The notes below the pieces were generated by a model. The model saw only the letters and a list, made by a program, of their open reading frames with translations. It did not search any database and was not told the DNA's origin. This document shows positions 21,471 to 34,014 of a stretch of 64,000 nt of DNA, piece by piece. Where the stretch lies: assembly GCA_028673005.1 (NCBI GenBank), contig CM054117.1, forward strand, positions 50,420,870 to 50,484,869. Reading direction: 5' to 3'. The first letter of the stretch is position 1. Each line of letters begins with the position of its first letter. The DNA comes from Tanypteryx hageni. Its lineage: Eukaryota; Arthropoda; Insecta; Odonata; Petaluridae. The translations under genes were made by a program, and so were the position numbers.

Positions 21471-24400
21471 TCCTTTTTCAACAACAAAATCTGCTCATCT
21501 TCTTGTGGTTGACAGTTTGAAGGTAATTATTCCGTAATTAAATTTTAGAACAGCCTATAGCTTATGTGAAAAAATGTATATTGACTTCAATCGTTGAGGG
21601 AAATATTTCACTATCATATGCATATGCTTCGAGGGTGGAGGACAAAATATTTTAGATTTGTGGCATTAAACCTTATCATATGACATCCCTTTGAGCATTT
21701 TCAACTACCTATATTGTAAATCTGAGCTTACAGAATGAATGATGCTTTTATAAAATATTTACTCCCGTATACACAAAAATTATATAAAAATTCAAGTTCT
21801 CAATAGGACCTAATAAACGTGCGGAAGCTTTTGACGAAAAACCTCCCTGCGTAACGTTAGTTTTACGAGGTAAACGCACATTTTTGGAGAGGCACAAGAA
21901 TATTTTATTAAGGTAATTTGTTGAATACAATACTCGTTTGCCAGTTAAAAAGTTTAGTAACGCCATTAAAAGTTTTTTATTCGCAAACTCTCTTTTCGAA
22001 ATATTTCATTAATGGTGAGATTAGGAGAAACTGTTATCTTTTAACCATTTTCCGTAGCCTTAAAAAAATTTCAAGTGCCCCCAGGAGGAGGTACGCCTCC
22101 GAGTTTGATACCACAGCCATAGATCATACAATAACAAACAGTTTGTTTCAATTGTTAATGATATTCGCATTCATTCCTTTTCCTGTTTTTTGTTGTGTTA
22201 TGTTGATTTTTCTATTTTTAGTAATTTATTTTTTGTTTATAAATCCACTGCAATAGACCTAATAGCGGCTGTTTTTTTATTTTATTTTTAAATAAATAAA
22301 TAATTATGACTCCGCTTCAAAATTCTGATTTCCCCCTATATTTTCGGGTATTTTCCGTTTCATTCCTTCTTTCTATGCTCTATACATTTTAGTTTACTAT
22401 TAAGGTGCTTCTTTACGATCACCTGACATCGAGTGGAAGCCCGAAACGCTGAAGGCTATGAATTTTATGTTCGCACTCTTCGCATTTTCTCTGAGAAAAT
22501 TTTAAGCGACCTTTTCCCTCCGAAGGCGTCGTCTATTTGACAGTGATGCCGAGACATTTTTATAGGCTTTGAGTCTTCTTCTCTTCCTCGCCTGCAAGTT
22601 GTAACCGTCACTCACATGTAAGGCTTTCATCGGCAATGAATATCGGCGTAAAGACGTCGCAACATGTGAATGTCTGTCTCTCCATCGTCTTTTTTCTACG
22701 ACTTCCTCTTTGAAGTGCGGGTAAAATATATTGACGCGGGCTATTTCTTTAAAGGAACATCCAAAAAGGTTCGGTACAAAATCGCGCTGGATCCACGTTT
22801 AATATTTTGCCCGCCATAAGTCAGTTAGTAAGGGTCCAAGAAAATTCTGCGAATGAAGCAAATTTATTAATATTAAATGATAAACTTGGTACTTTTCCAC
22901 AGATATTTATACTTGCGAGAGGTTTCGCTCGTAATACGGCATCTGTTCTGATCATATATATGAATAATATTGCCTAGTTTCATGAAATCACGCCTGAATC
23001 CATTAATTAGAAGCAAATTTATTTCTCTTCGAAAATCTGTGTAATCCCATATTCTACAGAGGAGGAAAAACGGTTTTATACCTGGCATACTGGATTATGT
23101 GCGCGACATTATTTCCGTTTTTATATGCAAAATGGTCTCAAATAACATTTGAAACACATTTTAGGAGATTGTGAATGTCTTCTACGTGAAATTCATTTTT
23201 ATAGCCATATAATGCTTTTAAAATTAAGTATTCGTCAAAAAGTTGTAGACGGCTGCTATTGCGAGATATAATTTGGCCTGAAATGGCTAAAATGCTGGTG
23301 TAATGTGAGAAAACGAATAAATCATTATAAGCTAGAAAATTTAACTTTTGGATAATTAAATCGTACTAATCTCAGTTCAGTTTCCGTTGGCTATCTTACG
23401 ATTACGTTTCGAATAATAACGTCATAATTCATCATTTAAAAATGCGCGTTTATTTTTGTCGTAACTGGTTCTATCTTGAAGAAATTTTATCCTTTTCGAG
23501 TTTTGTAGATTTTTCCTTCTACCTGTAACAATGGCATCATTAAATCCACGAAGTACAAGTGAGGATATTATCAAATAAATATCAGTCCTTTTCTTGACGA
23601 ATTATTAGAATTATTTAAAACTCAATTCGTGCGTGACGTAATGATCAATAGTTGTTCAAATCGTGTGAACATTTAGACGTTTTTACGCAAATTAGAGCAT
23701 AGATATCGTGCAATCTCTTCCATGCAAGCACGATTTGAGAAAAAATCGTCACTCGAAGCCGACCGCAAACAGGTGAATTTGTTTCTTGCGATCCTTCTAA
23801 ATTTTATGATGGATGAGAACCTCATTCCCTTAAAGCTGCCCGTACCATGACAGCCCTGAAAAGGTTAATGTTCCGATCTTCAAAACGTTATAATCCAATA
23901 GACCATTTGTTTTTTCTTTCAATGACGTAAAATCCTTCTAAAAGAGGAACGTTGACGTGGAGTGACTAAAACCCCGGTCAAGTCAACCGACGTCGACACA
24001 TTTAATGAAGTTTTATTTTTTATGGAAACCTCAAATTTCGGGATTTCAGTCGTCTCGTACAGGAGGGGAAGAGAGAGATGGTTGCGGCGCGGGAATTAGG
24101 CTGAAACAAAAATAAATAGGGGAAAAGGGGCGCTTTTTCGGTCGTTTCCGCGTTAACCTTTCCTGGCCGCCATCCGCTTCGTTGAACATTTGAGGGAGGG
24201 CTTATCTCTCGTCCCATGACTGACGGGATCGAATATACGTTCTTGGAACGGCCAGAGAGCTAAAAACTGAAATGGTCTGCCTGGAGACTGGGTCGCCCTT
24301 ATTCCGCTCGAAAGCGCTGCCGGTAGGGAGGACTAGTCGGTATTTAATTTTTTTTTACGAATGCCAAAAAGGTTATATCCCTACTAGAGAGAGCCACGGA

Positions 24401-25780
24401 GGCGAGTTTGCTGCAAGTTTTTGTACAAGTTTTTTATATTTTATAAACTCGTAAATAAACAAAAACAAATGGCGAGACGCGTTTCAGGTCACCCAATGAA
24501 GGTTTCCATTGTAATAGAAGAGTTTGAAGGCACAAATCGCGGAATATGTTTCGGAATAAAAATAATGGCTCGAGCTGAAGCTGGTCAAATTTTTATTTTC
24601 GTCATACTTTTCTGCAGGATGTAAAGATGTTGCTGAAATACCTCCTAAGAGAAAGAATTTGATGAAGGACTTTTCTTATACGGCATGTCGAGGTTCTTTA
24701 CATTACTTGGTTCGTCCAGTTATGACGATGGGTGCAATCTCAAAATAAAAGTTTTTAAATAATAAAGTAAAAATGATACAAACTCAGATTTCGTGATCGC
24801 TTATAACAAACCTAGAGAAAGCAGAAAAATATGTATTACATATCATTCTACGCGTTTTTTTTACCATAATAGCTTTACCAATTATTTTCTTTTTTAAACA
24901 TTATTCATCCACCATAGCTCAATTACCACCTTTCAATAAGATTTATCAACAAACAGAATCACTAGTGACCAAGATTCAAGAGATGCTCATTTAAAAACAT
25001 TATAGCTTATCGATCCTGAAAATGAGTTTCTTTACAAACTTTTAAGCTTTATATGCAAACATTAACCTTTTCTGATATGAAGTTTGACTCGAACTTAGCT
25101 CTCAAAAATCTTTATAGGCGCAAAGTCGATTGATTTTTATTATAGACTGTAACGTCTCAAGTGACATTCAAGGTAACAACAGTAACCACACAACAACTGA
25201 ACTAACAAGATATTCATTTCGGATACAAAGCAGCCATCCTCATTTGTGATTCAATTGCTCTTGTTTCTGACTCCCTTTTCCCATTTACGACGGTCGCTTT
25301 ATAGCTTAAATGAGAATCTGGTATACTAAACCGTTTTAATGCTAAAGGAGCCATCTAGGTTATTAATCGGAGTCAAACAACAAGGTGAGATCGACAATTT
25401 TTTCTTGAATTGTTCGTTTTTTTGTAGCAATTTCGAATCGATGGCGCTGGCAAAAGGATCGCCAATATGGTCTCTTTTCATCCTATCCCCAATCATCATC
25501 ATGCTGCTGTGCGAAGACAGGTTTCAGCTGAATCGCTGCCTGCATCTCTCTCTCCCTCCCTAGAAACCTCTTTTATACCTCTATAAGTACTATATTCCTG
25601 CTGTATATTCTCTAATATTCCTATTATTTTTCTCCCTCTTCCTCCGCTAATTTTGCCTTATAAGACCGTCCTTTGTAAACACTTGTCTTCTCAATATGTT
25701 CCCTATCCAATTTGCTTTTCGCCGAAAAGGAAAACAGAAGAAGAGGGAGGATAATGAGGAATGGGATTCTGATTCGGAGG
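21471..25780. other. AT-rich DNA without recognisable gene
   Basis: No domain-bearing frame, RNA gene or bounded repeat was recognised over these 4.3 kb. Open frames are at most 112 codons and compositionally ordinary for non-coding DNA. Confidence 0.5.
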
Positions 25781-25789
25781 GAGCTAGCT

Positions 25790-26240
25790 GTAAGGGGGAG
25801 GCGACGGCGGTGGCGACGCGGAGAGGTGTTTTTGCGGTTTAATTTCGGATTCGTGCGCAATAAGAAAGGATCTCCAAAAGGACGCCAACGCGCTCCTCTT
25901 TTATTTTTATTTTAATCCGCCCTCTTTTGCGAAAGGAGCGCAATCGAGGAAGGGGTTTCTTTTTTTTTAATGGAACGAGGCGAATAGGGAGTGTTAAGCC
26001 GGTCCTAAAGGGATCCTCCTCCTTTCGCCACCCTCTCGTGCGAGCCGTGGCCCTCGTCGAAAGAATTCCCCTCCCCCGATTGCGAGAGAGTCACAAAAGC
26101 GGGACGCGAAATTGCAAACATTTGCCGCGCCTCTCGAGGTCGTTTCGTTTCGTCTCACTTTCCATCGGAGGCGGTGTCCGCGGTCAGAATTTTCGTCGGT
26201 GGGCGTTCATAGTCGCAAAGTCTCGGATTTTTTTAATTTT
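25790..26240. other. CpG-rich patch
   Basis: CpG is markedly denser than in the flanks. A 128-codon frame crosses the patch but is Arg/Phe-rich and has no recognisable domain. It may be an unmethylated regulatory patch or an old GC-rich repeat, and nothing decides between these. Confidence 0.3.
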
Positions 26241-26361
26241 CTTCTTCATCGTTTCCTACGTGTGTGTACACGTATCGGGGATGTTTGGGGAAGAAGGAAT
26301 TAAAAATAAATAAATAAAACCTTCTCCCACGTTCGCTTTGATGACTGTGTGTGTGTACGAG

Positions 26362-26366
<5 letters not shown>

Positions 26367-26393
<27 letters not shown>

Positions 26394-26398
26394 TTCAG
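26367..26398. repeat. (CT)n microsatellite
   Basis: A perfect CT run of about 15 repeats. Confidence 0.9.
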
Positions 26399-26825
26399 AG
26401 GGATTGTTTGCTTTACTCGAATCATAATTCCACATGACTATCTCTTTCCCTTGATTGCTCGCCCTCCTCGCCCCAGGGTTGGACGAAAGTGTAGGCGGTA
26501 TTCGTTTTTTTCGGCTGCTTGTTATCTTTGCTAAGGTTTTCGACTCGCACACGGATCATAATCCATTTCTCTCTCTCTTTCCGAAGTGATGAATATACGA
26601 AGAATTTAATCTAAAATGCGCGACCGGGAGTGAATAGTTTACTGTTTTGCCTGTATGTCTCTCCCTTAATTTGTATCCTGCAATTGAAATATAGCGATTC
26701 GCTTTTAACGGTCTTTGAATTTGTGTATGCTAAGCTTAAGTTTTTCTCACGGATGTAATCTTCTTTTTTTTTCTTAGTTTAGAAAGTGAACGATGATTTT
26801 TGATTCGATAGTGAGGAATTATGTC

Positions 26826-26897
26826 GGCTTGGTAGTTTAGTTGGTTCAAGCATCTACCTGCTAAGTGGGAGACCCGAGTTCTATTCCCGGTCAGGTT
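26826..26897 (+). tRNA. tRNA-like sequence, probably SINE/pseudogene
   Basis: Seventy-two bases fold into a cloverleaf. The acceptor GGCTTGG/TCAGGTT pairs mostly through G-T wobbles, the D stem is GTTT/AAGC, and the anticodon stem TCTAC/GTGGG encloses loop CTGCTAA (anticodon GCT). The T arm CCGAG/CCCGG has one mismatch and its loop is TTCTATT. A GCT anticodon would mean serine, yet the long variable arm of tRNA-Ser is missing. The weak acceptor argues for a retroposed derivative. The downstream flank ATTTTTCTCCTTTTCAAAGT resembles the flank of the tRNA-like arms at 1292-1490. Confidence 0.5.
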
Positions 26898-26910
26898 CAT
26901 AATTTTTCTC

Positions 26911-28464
26911 CTTTTCAAAGTCGAAACTAATGATTTCTATATCAATTCATCACCGACAAAAATACCGAACCTCCCGAATGGTTTCGCAATTTTTCAAGTA
27001 TCTTAAATATTGATGGGATCCTTTTAAGCTCAAAAGGAGGTTGTTAACATAAGTAATACGAAATTAACAAACCGTATTTAAAAATATAGGGTACTTCTCA
27101 TCAGGATGCTTCTTGCCGCCAGTTGTTATGTAAGAATGAATTCGAAGAATCATAGAAATGCAATTACGTAAATAACACTATGGTTGTATATATATATATA
27201 CTAATAATTGGGAAATTATTTATTTTTCATTCTAGGAATATTCAACTGGTCTTTAAACCATCTTTCTTCTCCCGAGTATTTTCTGTTAAAATGTTAAGAG
27301 AAAAAAATTAAATTTGTATCTTATAAAAATATAAGAATTTAAAAAATGGCCTAATAATCTCGATTTATACAGGGCAAAGACTTTACTTTCTATTCGTTTA
27401 AAATTCAAATTTAACCCCTGGAGAGATAAGGTAAAAGGAAAATTAAGGTTCAGTTCGCGACCATAAGCTTCCGCGACACATTAATTAGGGCGACCAGTCG
27501 TGCATAAGATAATTGTTAATGCGTTCTCTCCCAAAATAGAGAAACTTCATCGATTGGCTAAAACTCCGTCGGAAGATTATTATTCTTCTTCCAAACAAAT
27601 TTTCGGAAGTTTACGACGCTTAACGCCGAGGTAATTTTGCAACTTTTAAAAGTACCTGTTACCTACGCCTAATCCACGTTTCGGAAAGACATTTTCATTA
27701 GGATTTTTTTCATTCCTCCTTTGGGGTGAACTAGGAAGGATCCAAGTTTCGTTAAAATCTTCGATCGCATAATTTTCCTTGAAAGTTGACTCCAACTTTT
27801 TAGTCCGGGACCCCTAGTAAACAGGATCTTATAAAACAAATCTACTTCAGCAACTTCTGATCCCGAGAGCCTCATCAAAATTGTTATAAGATGAAATTCG
27901 TCCTAGAAAGAGATTTAGGTAGGATGGGTGAAACTTCGGTCAAGTGTAATAGAAAATTTGGTTCTTTGGAAAATAGAGCATATATCGAGTAATCTATTTA
28001 TCGGCACGGTTGAGTCATTTTCGACGGAACCATATTTGAATTTCTGAGTTGGAAACGTACCTTCGGGTGATTTTGAAATGTAATCTAAATAAAAAGACCG
28101 CAAAAATATCTAGAAATTACTTTTACCGAGTGATGGGGCTTTTAAATAATAATAAATCGAGCGCTTAAAAATAAAAGACCGGGTATCTCCAGCAGATATA
28201 ATTTTCTCTGCTTCTTCGACACGTTTCATTAAAAGACAAATAAAACGATCAATTTTGTCTGTTGAAAAATGCTTGAAATTTTTTTTTTAATTCTAAAATA
28301 TTATTGGAGGCCAGTGGCATTCGTTGTCTCAGGTCCCCTTGGTTCCTTCTTTAATGGAAGGTTGGAATATATGTTCGGAAAACAGGCTTACCTTAGGAGT
28401 ATTCCATAAGCCTATATGGGCCGACGTATTCATCAAATTTTCAGTCGAAATCCCATTAGCGATA
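26911..28464. other. AT-rich DNA without recognisable gene
   Basis: A short TA run lies at 27188-27201. Nothing else bounded was recognised. Confidence 0.5.
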
Positions 28465-28835
28465 TCATGAATAAAATGGAAGGGAGAGATAGATGGATAG
28501 AAATGGAGAGATCGAGTGGGAGATAGGGATAGGAATAAAAGAATGATATAGCGACCGAGATGGAAAGTCAAAGAGGGGAAGATAATATACAGAGATAGAT
28601 AATAAGGAGAGAGAGAGAGAAATGCCGGTAGATATATGGAGTGAAAAAGGGATTGAGAAATGTGATCGAGAGAGAGAAAGAGTGGTAGAGCGAATTAGAA
28701 GAAGACAGGTGCAGAGTTGGAGGTACCCTAATAGGAAAGTACTGAAATTGTTAAAGAGAGAGGAGGGAGAGATGAAAAGAAGATAGAGAAATACATAAAG
28801 GGAGATAGAAAGAGGTGAAGAGACAGTTGGGGGAA
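28465..28835. repeat. Purine-rich tract
   Basis: The plus strand is G/A-rich with GAGAGA runs near 28608 and 28670. The complementary open frame is a Ser/Leu/Pro low-complexity artefact. Confidence 0.7.
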
Positions 28836-28960
28836 AAGGGTGGAGATGAAGCAGGGGCCACAATACTGCAATGCGCATCAACAAAGAGCCGCAGTAACAT
28901 GTAATGAGCTGATAAAAATATTTAATAATACATATAATATAATAACGTATATAATAATAA

Positions 28961-29697
28961 CTAACAGTTGTCCGTCGATAAGTCGACTGGTTGATAAGGT
29001 TAAATATTGTCTTGGTAGTTAGTCTTCTGTCACATTACCATGAGGGATAGTGACTGCAAGGTTTATTTCCTTCTACCAATGCCCGCTAGGAGCGCCACGT
29101 TATTTCTTACAGCACCTAATGTGCGCTAGCAGCGCCACCTTAACATGTACGACCAAAACTACGCCGAGCAAAGCTTAGCCGGTCACAAAAACCTCAATAT
29201 CTCACCAACGGTTTGGCCGATCTCAATTTTATCATTTTCCTGCAAATCTGCAGGCCGAAACGTTTAATTTGATGCATGACACGTTAAGGTGGTTGTAACC
29301 TTTGCTTTAAAAATGTCATTCTTTACGCTATTAATATATACTAGCAGTTTCCCGTCGATAAATCGGCTGTTTGGTTAGATTAAATATTGTCTTGGCAGTT
29401 AGCCTTCTGTCAGATTACCATGAAGCAAGGTTAATTTCATTCTACTAATGTCTGCTAGGACTGCCACGTTATTTCTTAAAGCGTCTAATGTCCGCTAGCA
29501 CCGCCACCTTAGCATCAACCACTATAACTACGTCTAGCAGAGCTTAGCCGATAACAAATAACCTCAATTTCTCGCCAACAGTTTGACAGATTTCAATTTT
29601 GTCATATTATTGCAAATCTGCAGGTCGAGACGTTTAATTTGAAACATAACATGTTATGGTGGCTGTTACCTTCACTTTAAAAAACTCATTTTTTACG

Positions 29698-29702
<5 letters not shown>
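28961..29702 (-). mobile_element. Head-to-tail pair of ~380-bp Helitron-like units
   Basis: Unit 1 (28961-29340) and unit 2 (29341-29702) align along their length with scattered substitutions. Both contain GCGCCACGTTATTTCTTA-type, CTGCAAATCTGCAGG-type and TTTACGCTATT-type landmarks at the same offsets. On the minus strand unit 2 ends in CTGCTAG before T, preceded by a small hairpin whose pairing is kept in unit 1 (GTCGA/TCGAC). Unit 1 has TTAG instead of CTAG. This resembles tandem insertion of a short non-autonomous Helitron next to TA sequence. The 5' end is less certain. Confidence 0.55.

Positions 29703-29758
<56 letters not shown>
29703..29758. repeat. (TA)n microsatellite
   Basis: A long perfect TA run directly adjoins unit 2 of the Helitron-like pair. 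Confidence 0.9.
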
Positions 29759-29761
<3 letters not shown>

Positions 29762-29764
29762 TCC

Positions 29765-29863
29765 CATTGAATTCAACAATTCAACATTATAATCGAAAAA
29801 ATTACAGTATATGGTAGCCAAAGCTTCCAAGAGCCGCTCCAGAGCCGCCGGTAGGCCACCCCT
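29765..29863 (-). mobile_element. Single hAT-like terminus
   Basis: On the minus strand the segment begins CAGGGGTGGCCTACCGGCGG, a typical hAT end, and continues with GCTCTGGAGCGGCTC. No matching second terminus or 8-bp duplication was found before the TA run, so it is probably truncated. Confidence 0.45.
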
Positions 29864-32800
29864 GAGAAAGAGGCATGTGATTAGGATGCGGGGAAGAAAG
29901 ATGAATAAGAGATAGAAGGAAGGACGGAAAGAGATAGAGAGTTTAACTGGGGAAGCCGGAGAAAGGGAAAGTGGAGGAGGAAATGAGAGGATGGACCGAG
30001 AGATGTGTCGGAGGTTGCAGTAGGCGTCGACTCACCTACGGTAACAGCGCAGTCAACCATTGGCGTAGTTTGCGGGTGAGGAAATTAGCGGCTCCGGAAA
30101 GGATTCCACAGCCTCCCACGTCAACCTGGTTCACGTCCCTCCCTCCATATCCGCCAGCCGCTGCAGAATCTCTACACCCCTCCATTTCTCTTGTCCTACC
30201 TTCCTCACGCCTCCATCTTCCCTCGCGACCCATCCCCATCCTTCGCCTTATCCCCATACACTGGAACCTCCTGAAATGGTTACTGAATGTATCCTCTTCC
30301 ATCCGCTTCCTACTTTCCTTAAGCCTCTACCCGTCCGAATCCTTTTACATCATGCATTCCTATCCCGATTCTCACTTCCCACTTTAAGAAAAAGCGCATT
30401 TCTCTCAAGTTTTTCCCCGCTAGTTTGTTATTCACCCGCGAGAGGGAACGCTCTATGCGATAAAAAACAAGTACCTCGAATCTCCGGGGCTTATTTTATT
30501 TTTTTGTCGAGATTATTACAAATTGGTGAAATGGGCGTTTCGGCGTCGCGAGAGGTTTTATCGAGGCATTTCGAATGCCTCCGTGAGAATTCCTCCGCTA
30601 ATTGGACGGCTTATTATCGAGATCGGTTTTCCCTTCTCGGGAACTCCAAATGGTCGTAATTCTTTTAATAGGTGCCTTTCCTTCGTTAAGCGAGAGCAGT
30701 TATTTTTAAGATTGTAATGGCCGTTATTTATCGAGAAAATCTGTCATTCTCGGAAATTAAGTCCTAAGGTTTTTTTTAAAAATCGTTAATCATTTTCTTG
30801 CCGTTGGTATTTAATCAACAGGGCGTATTATTTTCTCATATATTAAATGATATATAGGACTAGCAATTTGTCTTGGTTATCCTTCTGTCAGGGGAAACTT
30901 TTTTCGGCGAGATTTATGCGCGATTAATAAGTGAAAAAAAAATTATCCATTTTTCGCTGCAACTCGATGATTAAATATGAATCTTGCAAGTTACGTTTGA
31001 TTTACGCGGTGTGCGAAATTTTCCTGCCTGCATTATCTAAAAATAGCCTTTGTGACGCCGTTTATATATTTTTCCAAAGGTGATGAGTATCCTCTAATTT
31101 TGCGTTCGGACAAAAGATCGAGTAAAACCTCGAAATATGCTCTGTTAACAAAAAAGCGGAAAAATTAAAGCGATATTTCTTTTTGTGTATAAAATTAACG
31201 TCTCTAAGAATTTAAAGGACGTGACCGGAATTTGTCTGATTACGAGTTAACTTTAAATCATTTATGAAGAACATATTTAACAATCTGCTAATTTTTAATT
31301 TTAAAGTGAATTTTCACGTTGCGCCATCATCGGATGATAATAATAACCCAATAATCGTTATATATATAACTGGAAGGTGTCCTTGTATTAAAGATCACAT
31401 ACATTTTGTTACAACCGCAGGATTTTTGCCCGTCATGGAAAGAGATATATTTTCCGTTTAATGGAATTAGCCCATCATTTTTCGATGGATTTCTCAATGC
31501 CTATTCTCAAAGATTTCCTTTTCCACTTACCTCAATAAACTCCTACGCATCTTACTTAGATCAAAATTCCTTTCCAGTCTCATTAAAAAATAATCTTCTC
31601 AGGAATAAAACGCCAAACTCTTAATTCGTTCGCTGAGAGCATTTCGCGCGTAAAATTATGCGGCTCTTATAGTTATGTACTTTGAACCTATAAAACTGCA
31701 ATAGCTTTAGCTCGAACAGAAAAAGTTTTTAATCTCTTTACTTTGCGAGATAATTAGCGTTTTTTTGTCCGATGCTACAGTGCCTTAGCGTAACCTTCTC
31801 GTAATTTGCCTGGAATTGTATATTATTATAAGGGGGATTCTTTGACTTCTGACAATTTTTCCGCCGTTGTGAACTGCTAAGGGTACAATTTTCAAAGCAC
31901 AGTTCTTGTGTTGGAATAGATTTCTGAATGCAGTTTCCTTTTGAAAACTTAAACCACGGATTTCCTCCTTCTTACTGTAACAATGCGGGACTTGGAAAAG
32001 AGAGAGACAGAGATTGAGAAACCGGCACAACAATGTGTCTCCGCTGGCCTTTTTTTAACAGTTTCTTTTAACTCGTTTCTTCGCCATTGCTACGAGGAGA
32101 GAAGAAAGGCTTCGGCGAACTTTCTTCTTAGTTCGGGAGGTTTATTTTCCACGCGAGTCCATCGGGAAAGAGCAGGGGGAAAAATAGAAGCGAGTTTCGT
32201 CAGTAGAAAGAAACATCTCCATGTTTACACGAATTCATTCGTTGCTACATAAGTCCCCCTCTGAATACTCGAACGGATGAAATTTAATGGTCGATGGATG
32301 CAGTATTTTCACTCGTCATGCTGCTTAGTAAACGTAGATACCTAAGTAAGATATCAACGATTGTCGTTTATTCCGAGAAAAAAAATATCAATTTCTTTCG
32401 GGTCACGAAATCGCTACTTTATGGCGTATTTTGCTTTGATGTGGCTCACCTATTATCCTCGCTCCTCGGATGGATTTCCTCGTTTTTGCATGCCGAAAAC
32501 TCTTAGTGCGAGCCATGAATCAGGAAGAGGCTCGTTCTTCGTATTTTTTTTTGTTCTGCGTAGTTTTCAAAAGGGAAAAGAGGCATTTCCCCTCTGTGAG
32601 CAGTTATTGCATCTTTATTTCCTTCTCGGTATTTTATTTTTGGGGGGATTCAAGATCAAGCACCAGCTCGCTTTTCTCATCCCAACTCCCCTCTATCTAG
32701 CGTCTACATAATTAAAAAAATATATTTTCCGAAAAGTATTATATTGCGCAAGAATAAGCAGCAGAAGCAGATTAAAATGGGATATGCTGACTACTTTTTT

Positions 32801-33688
32801 AACAACTAGCATTTATTAAGATATTTTTTAGTGCTTTTTTATTGCCATTGCTCTTGCCGGTGCTTTGGGAAAGCCGATTTCTGCGAGCAATGGAAGGCAA
32901 AATATAAAACGCCCGTATAGATTTTTTTGCGCTGAATAGAATAATGAAAAGCTTATTTCCACATATTTTCTTGGAAAGCACGGTGAAAAGTATTACCTTT
33001 TGGATTGATGTTTTCCGCCTTTCACTTGATGAAGGTGCGAATAAAATTGGTTTGAAGAGGAGATTTTGGCAAAATATTAAAGACGAAATCAAAGATTCAT
33101 GAACGGAAAAGTTTTCAACGCCTTTTGTGCGTCAACTGTAATTAAACACTAATAAACCATCGTAAAAATTTGCTTGATAATGAACTATTCCTTTGACAAT
33201 GAAATAATTAGCTTACTTTTTAAAGCTAATCCTATGCGATTCAAACATGAAAAAAACGTCCTCTCGAATTTTGACGTTTCTTATGAACATTTTACGAAAA
33301 CGAATATAAAACAGTATATCGTCATTCACAGAATCGCGAGATTTAAAAATAGTCAGTTCATCCCTCGAATTACGCGTTCTCAGATTTGCACGGCTCTTGT
33401 AAGTCTTAGAAGATTTAAAAGCGAAAAAATGTTGTTTGACTCAAGAGGTCATAATGAGTTGTAAAGAATGCAACATCTATTACTGTGCGACTAAATTGTT
33501 GCACGTAGAGCTTGAGATGGTGCTTAAACGAAACCTCATGTCTTCCTATGAGAAAATCTACCCCATTGACACGGTTTCGATTTACACGGTTCAGTTTTCT
33601 ACGATCGTATTTAACTTGTGTCCCACGAAGAATGCTAAAGATGGCTCGTTGATACGTGAGCCCTTTCCGTAAACCCTAAAAACTATTC
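29864..33688. other. Unannotated DNA with one repeat fragment
   Basis: A 40-bp piece at 30859-30897 (CTAGCAATTTGTCTTGGTTA and following) matches the Helitron-like units of 28961-29702 with an internal deletion. The part 29970-30700 is less AT-rich and open in overlapping frames, with no domain. No gene was recognised. Confidence 0.45.
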
Positions 33689-33987
33689 ATCTAGGCCAGG
33701 TGTCCCCAAACTACGGCCCGCGAAAGGGTTTTATCCGGCCCGCGGAAATTTTATTAAACATCATAAAATCAGTGTTTACAATTTAAAAACAGGCGCATTG
33801 TTTGCATTAGAATTTTTTCTTACATTTATTCAAGTTTACTTATAGTTATTTATGCATGTATGCTTAGGTAATTATAGAATAAAATATTTTAAATGTTGAA
33901 AATTTTTTTTTCGATCCGGCCCAATTAGCACTTTCAATATTCCTATGTGACCCTCCTCTCAAAGGTTTGAGGACCCCTGATCTAGGC
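33689..33987. mobile_element. hAT-type MITE (283 bp) with perfect target duplication
   Basis: The element spans 33697-33979. It is flanked by identical ATCTAGGC on both sides (33689-33696 and 33980-33987). Ends are CAGGTGTCCCCAAACT on the left and CAGGGGTCCTCAAACC on the right (minus strand), 13 of 16 matching. GGCCCGCG motifs lie just inside the left end. The intact duplication suggests a comparatively recent insertion. There is no coding capacity. Confidence 0.92.
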
Positions 33988-34014
33988 TATTGACGACGCA
34001 AGAGTAGGAAATTA

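Noticed and set aside
29765..29863. Complete hAT element
   Set aside because: Only one terminus is recognisable; no partner end or 8-bp duplication was found.
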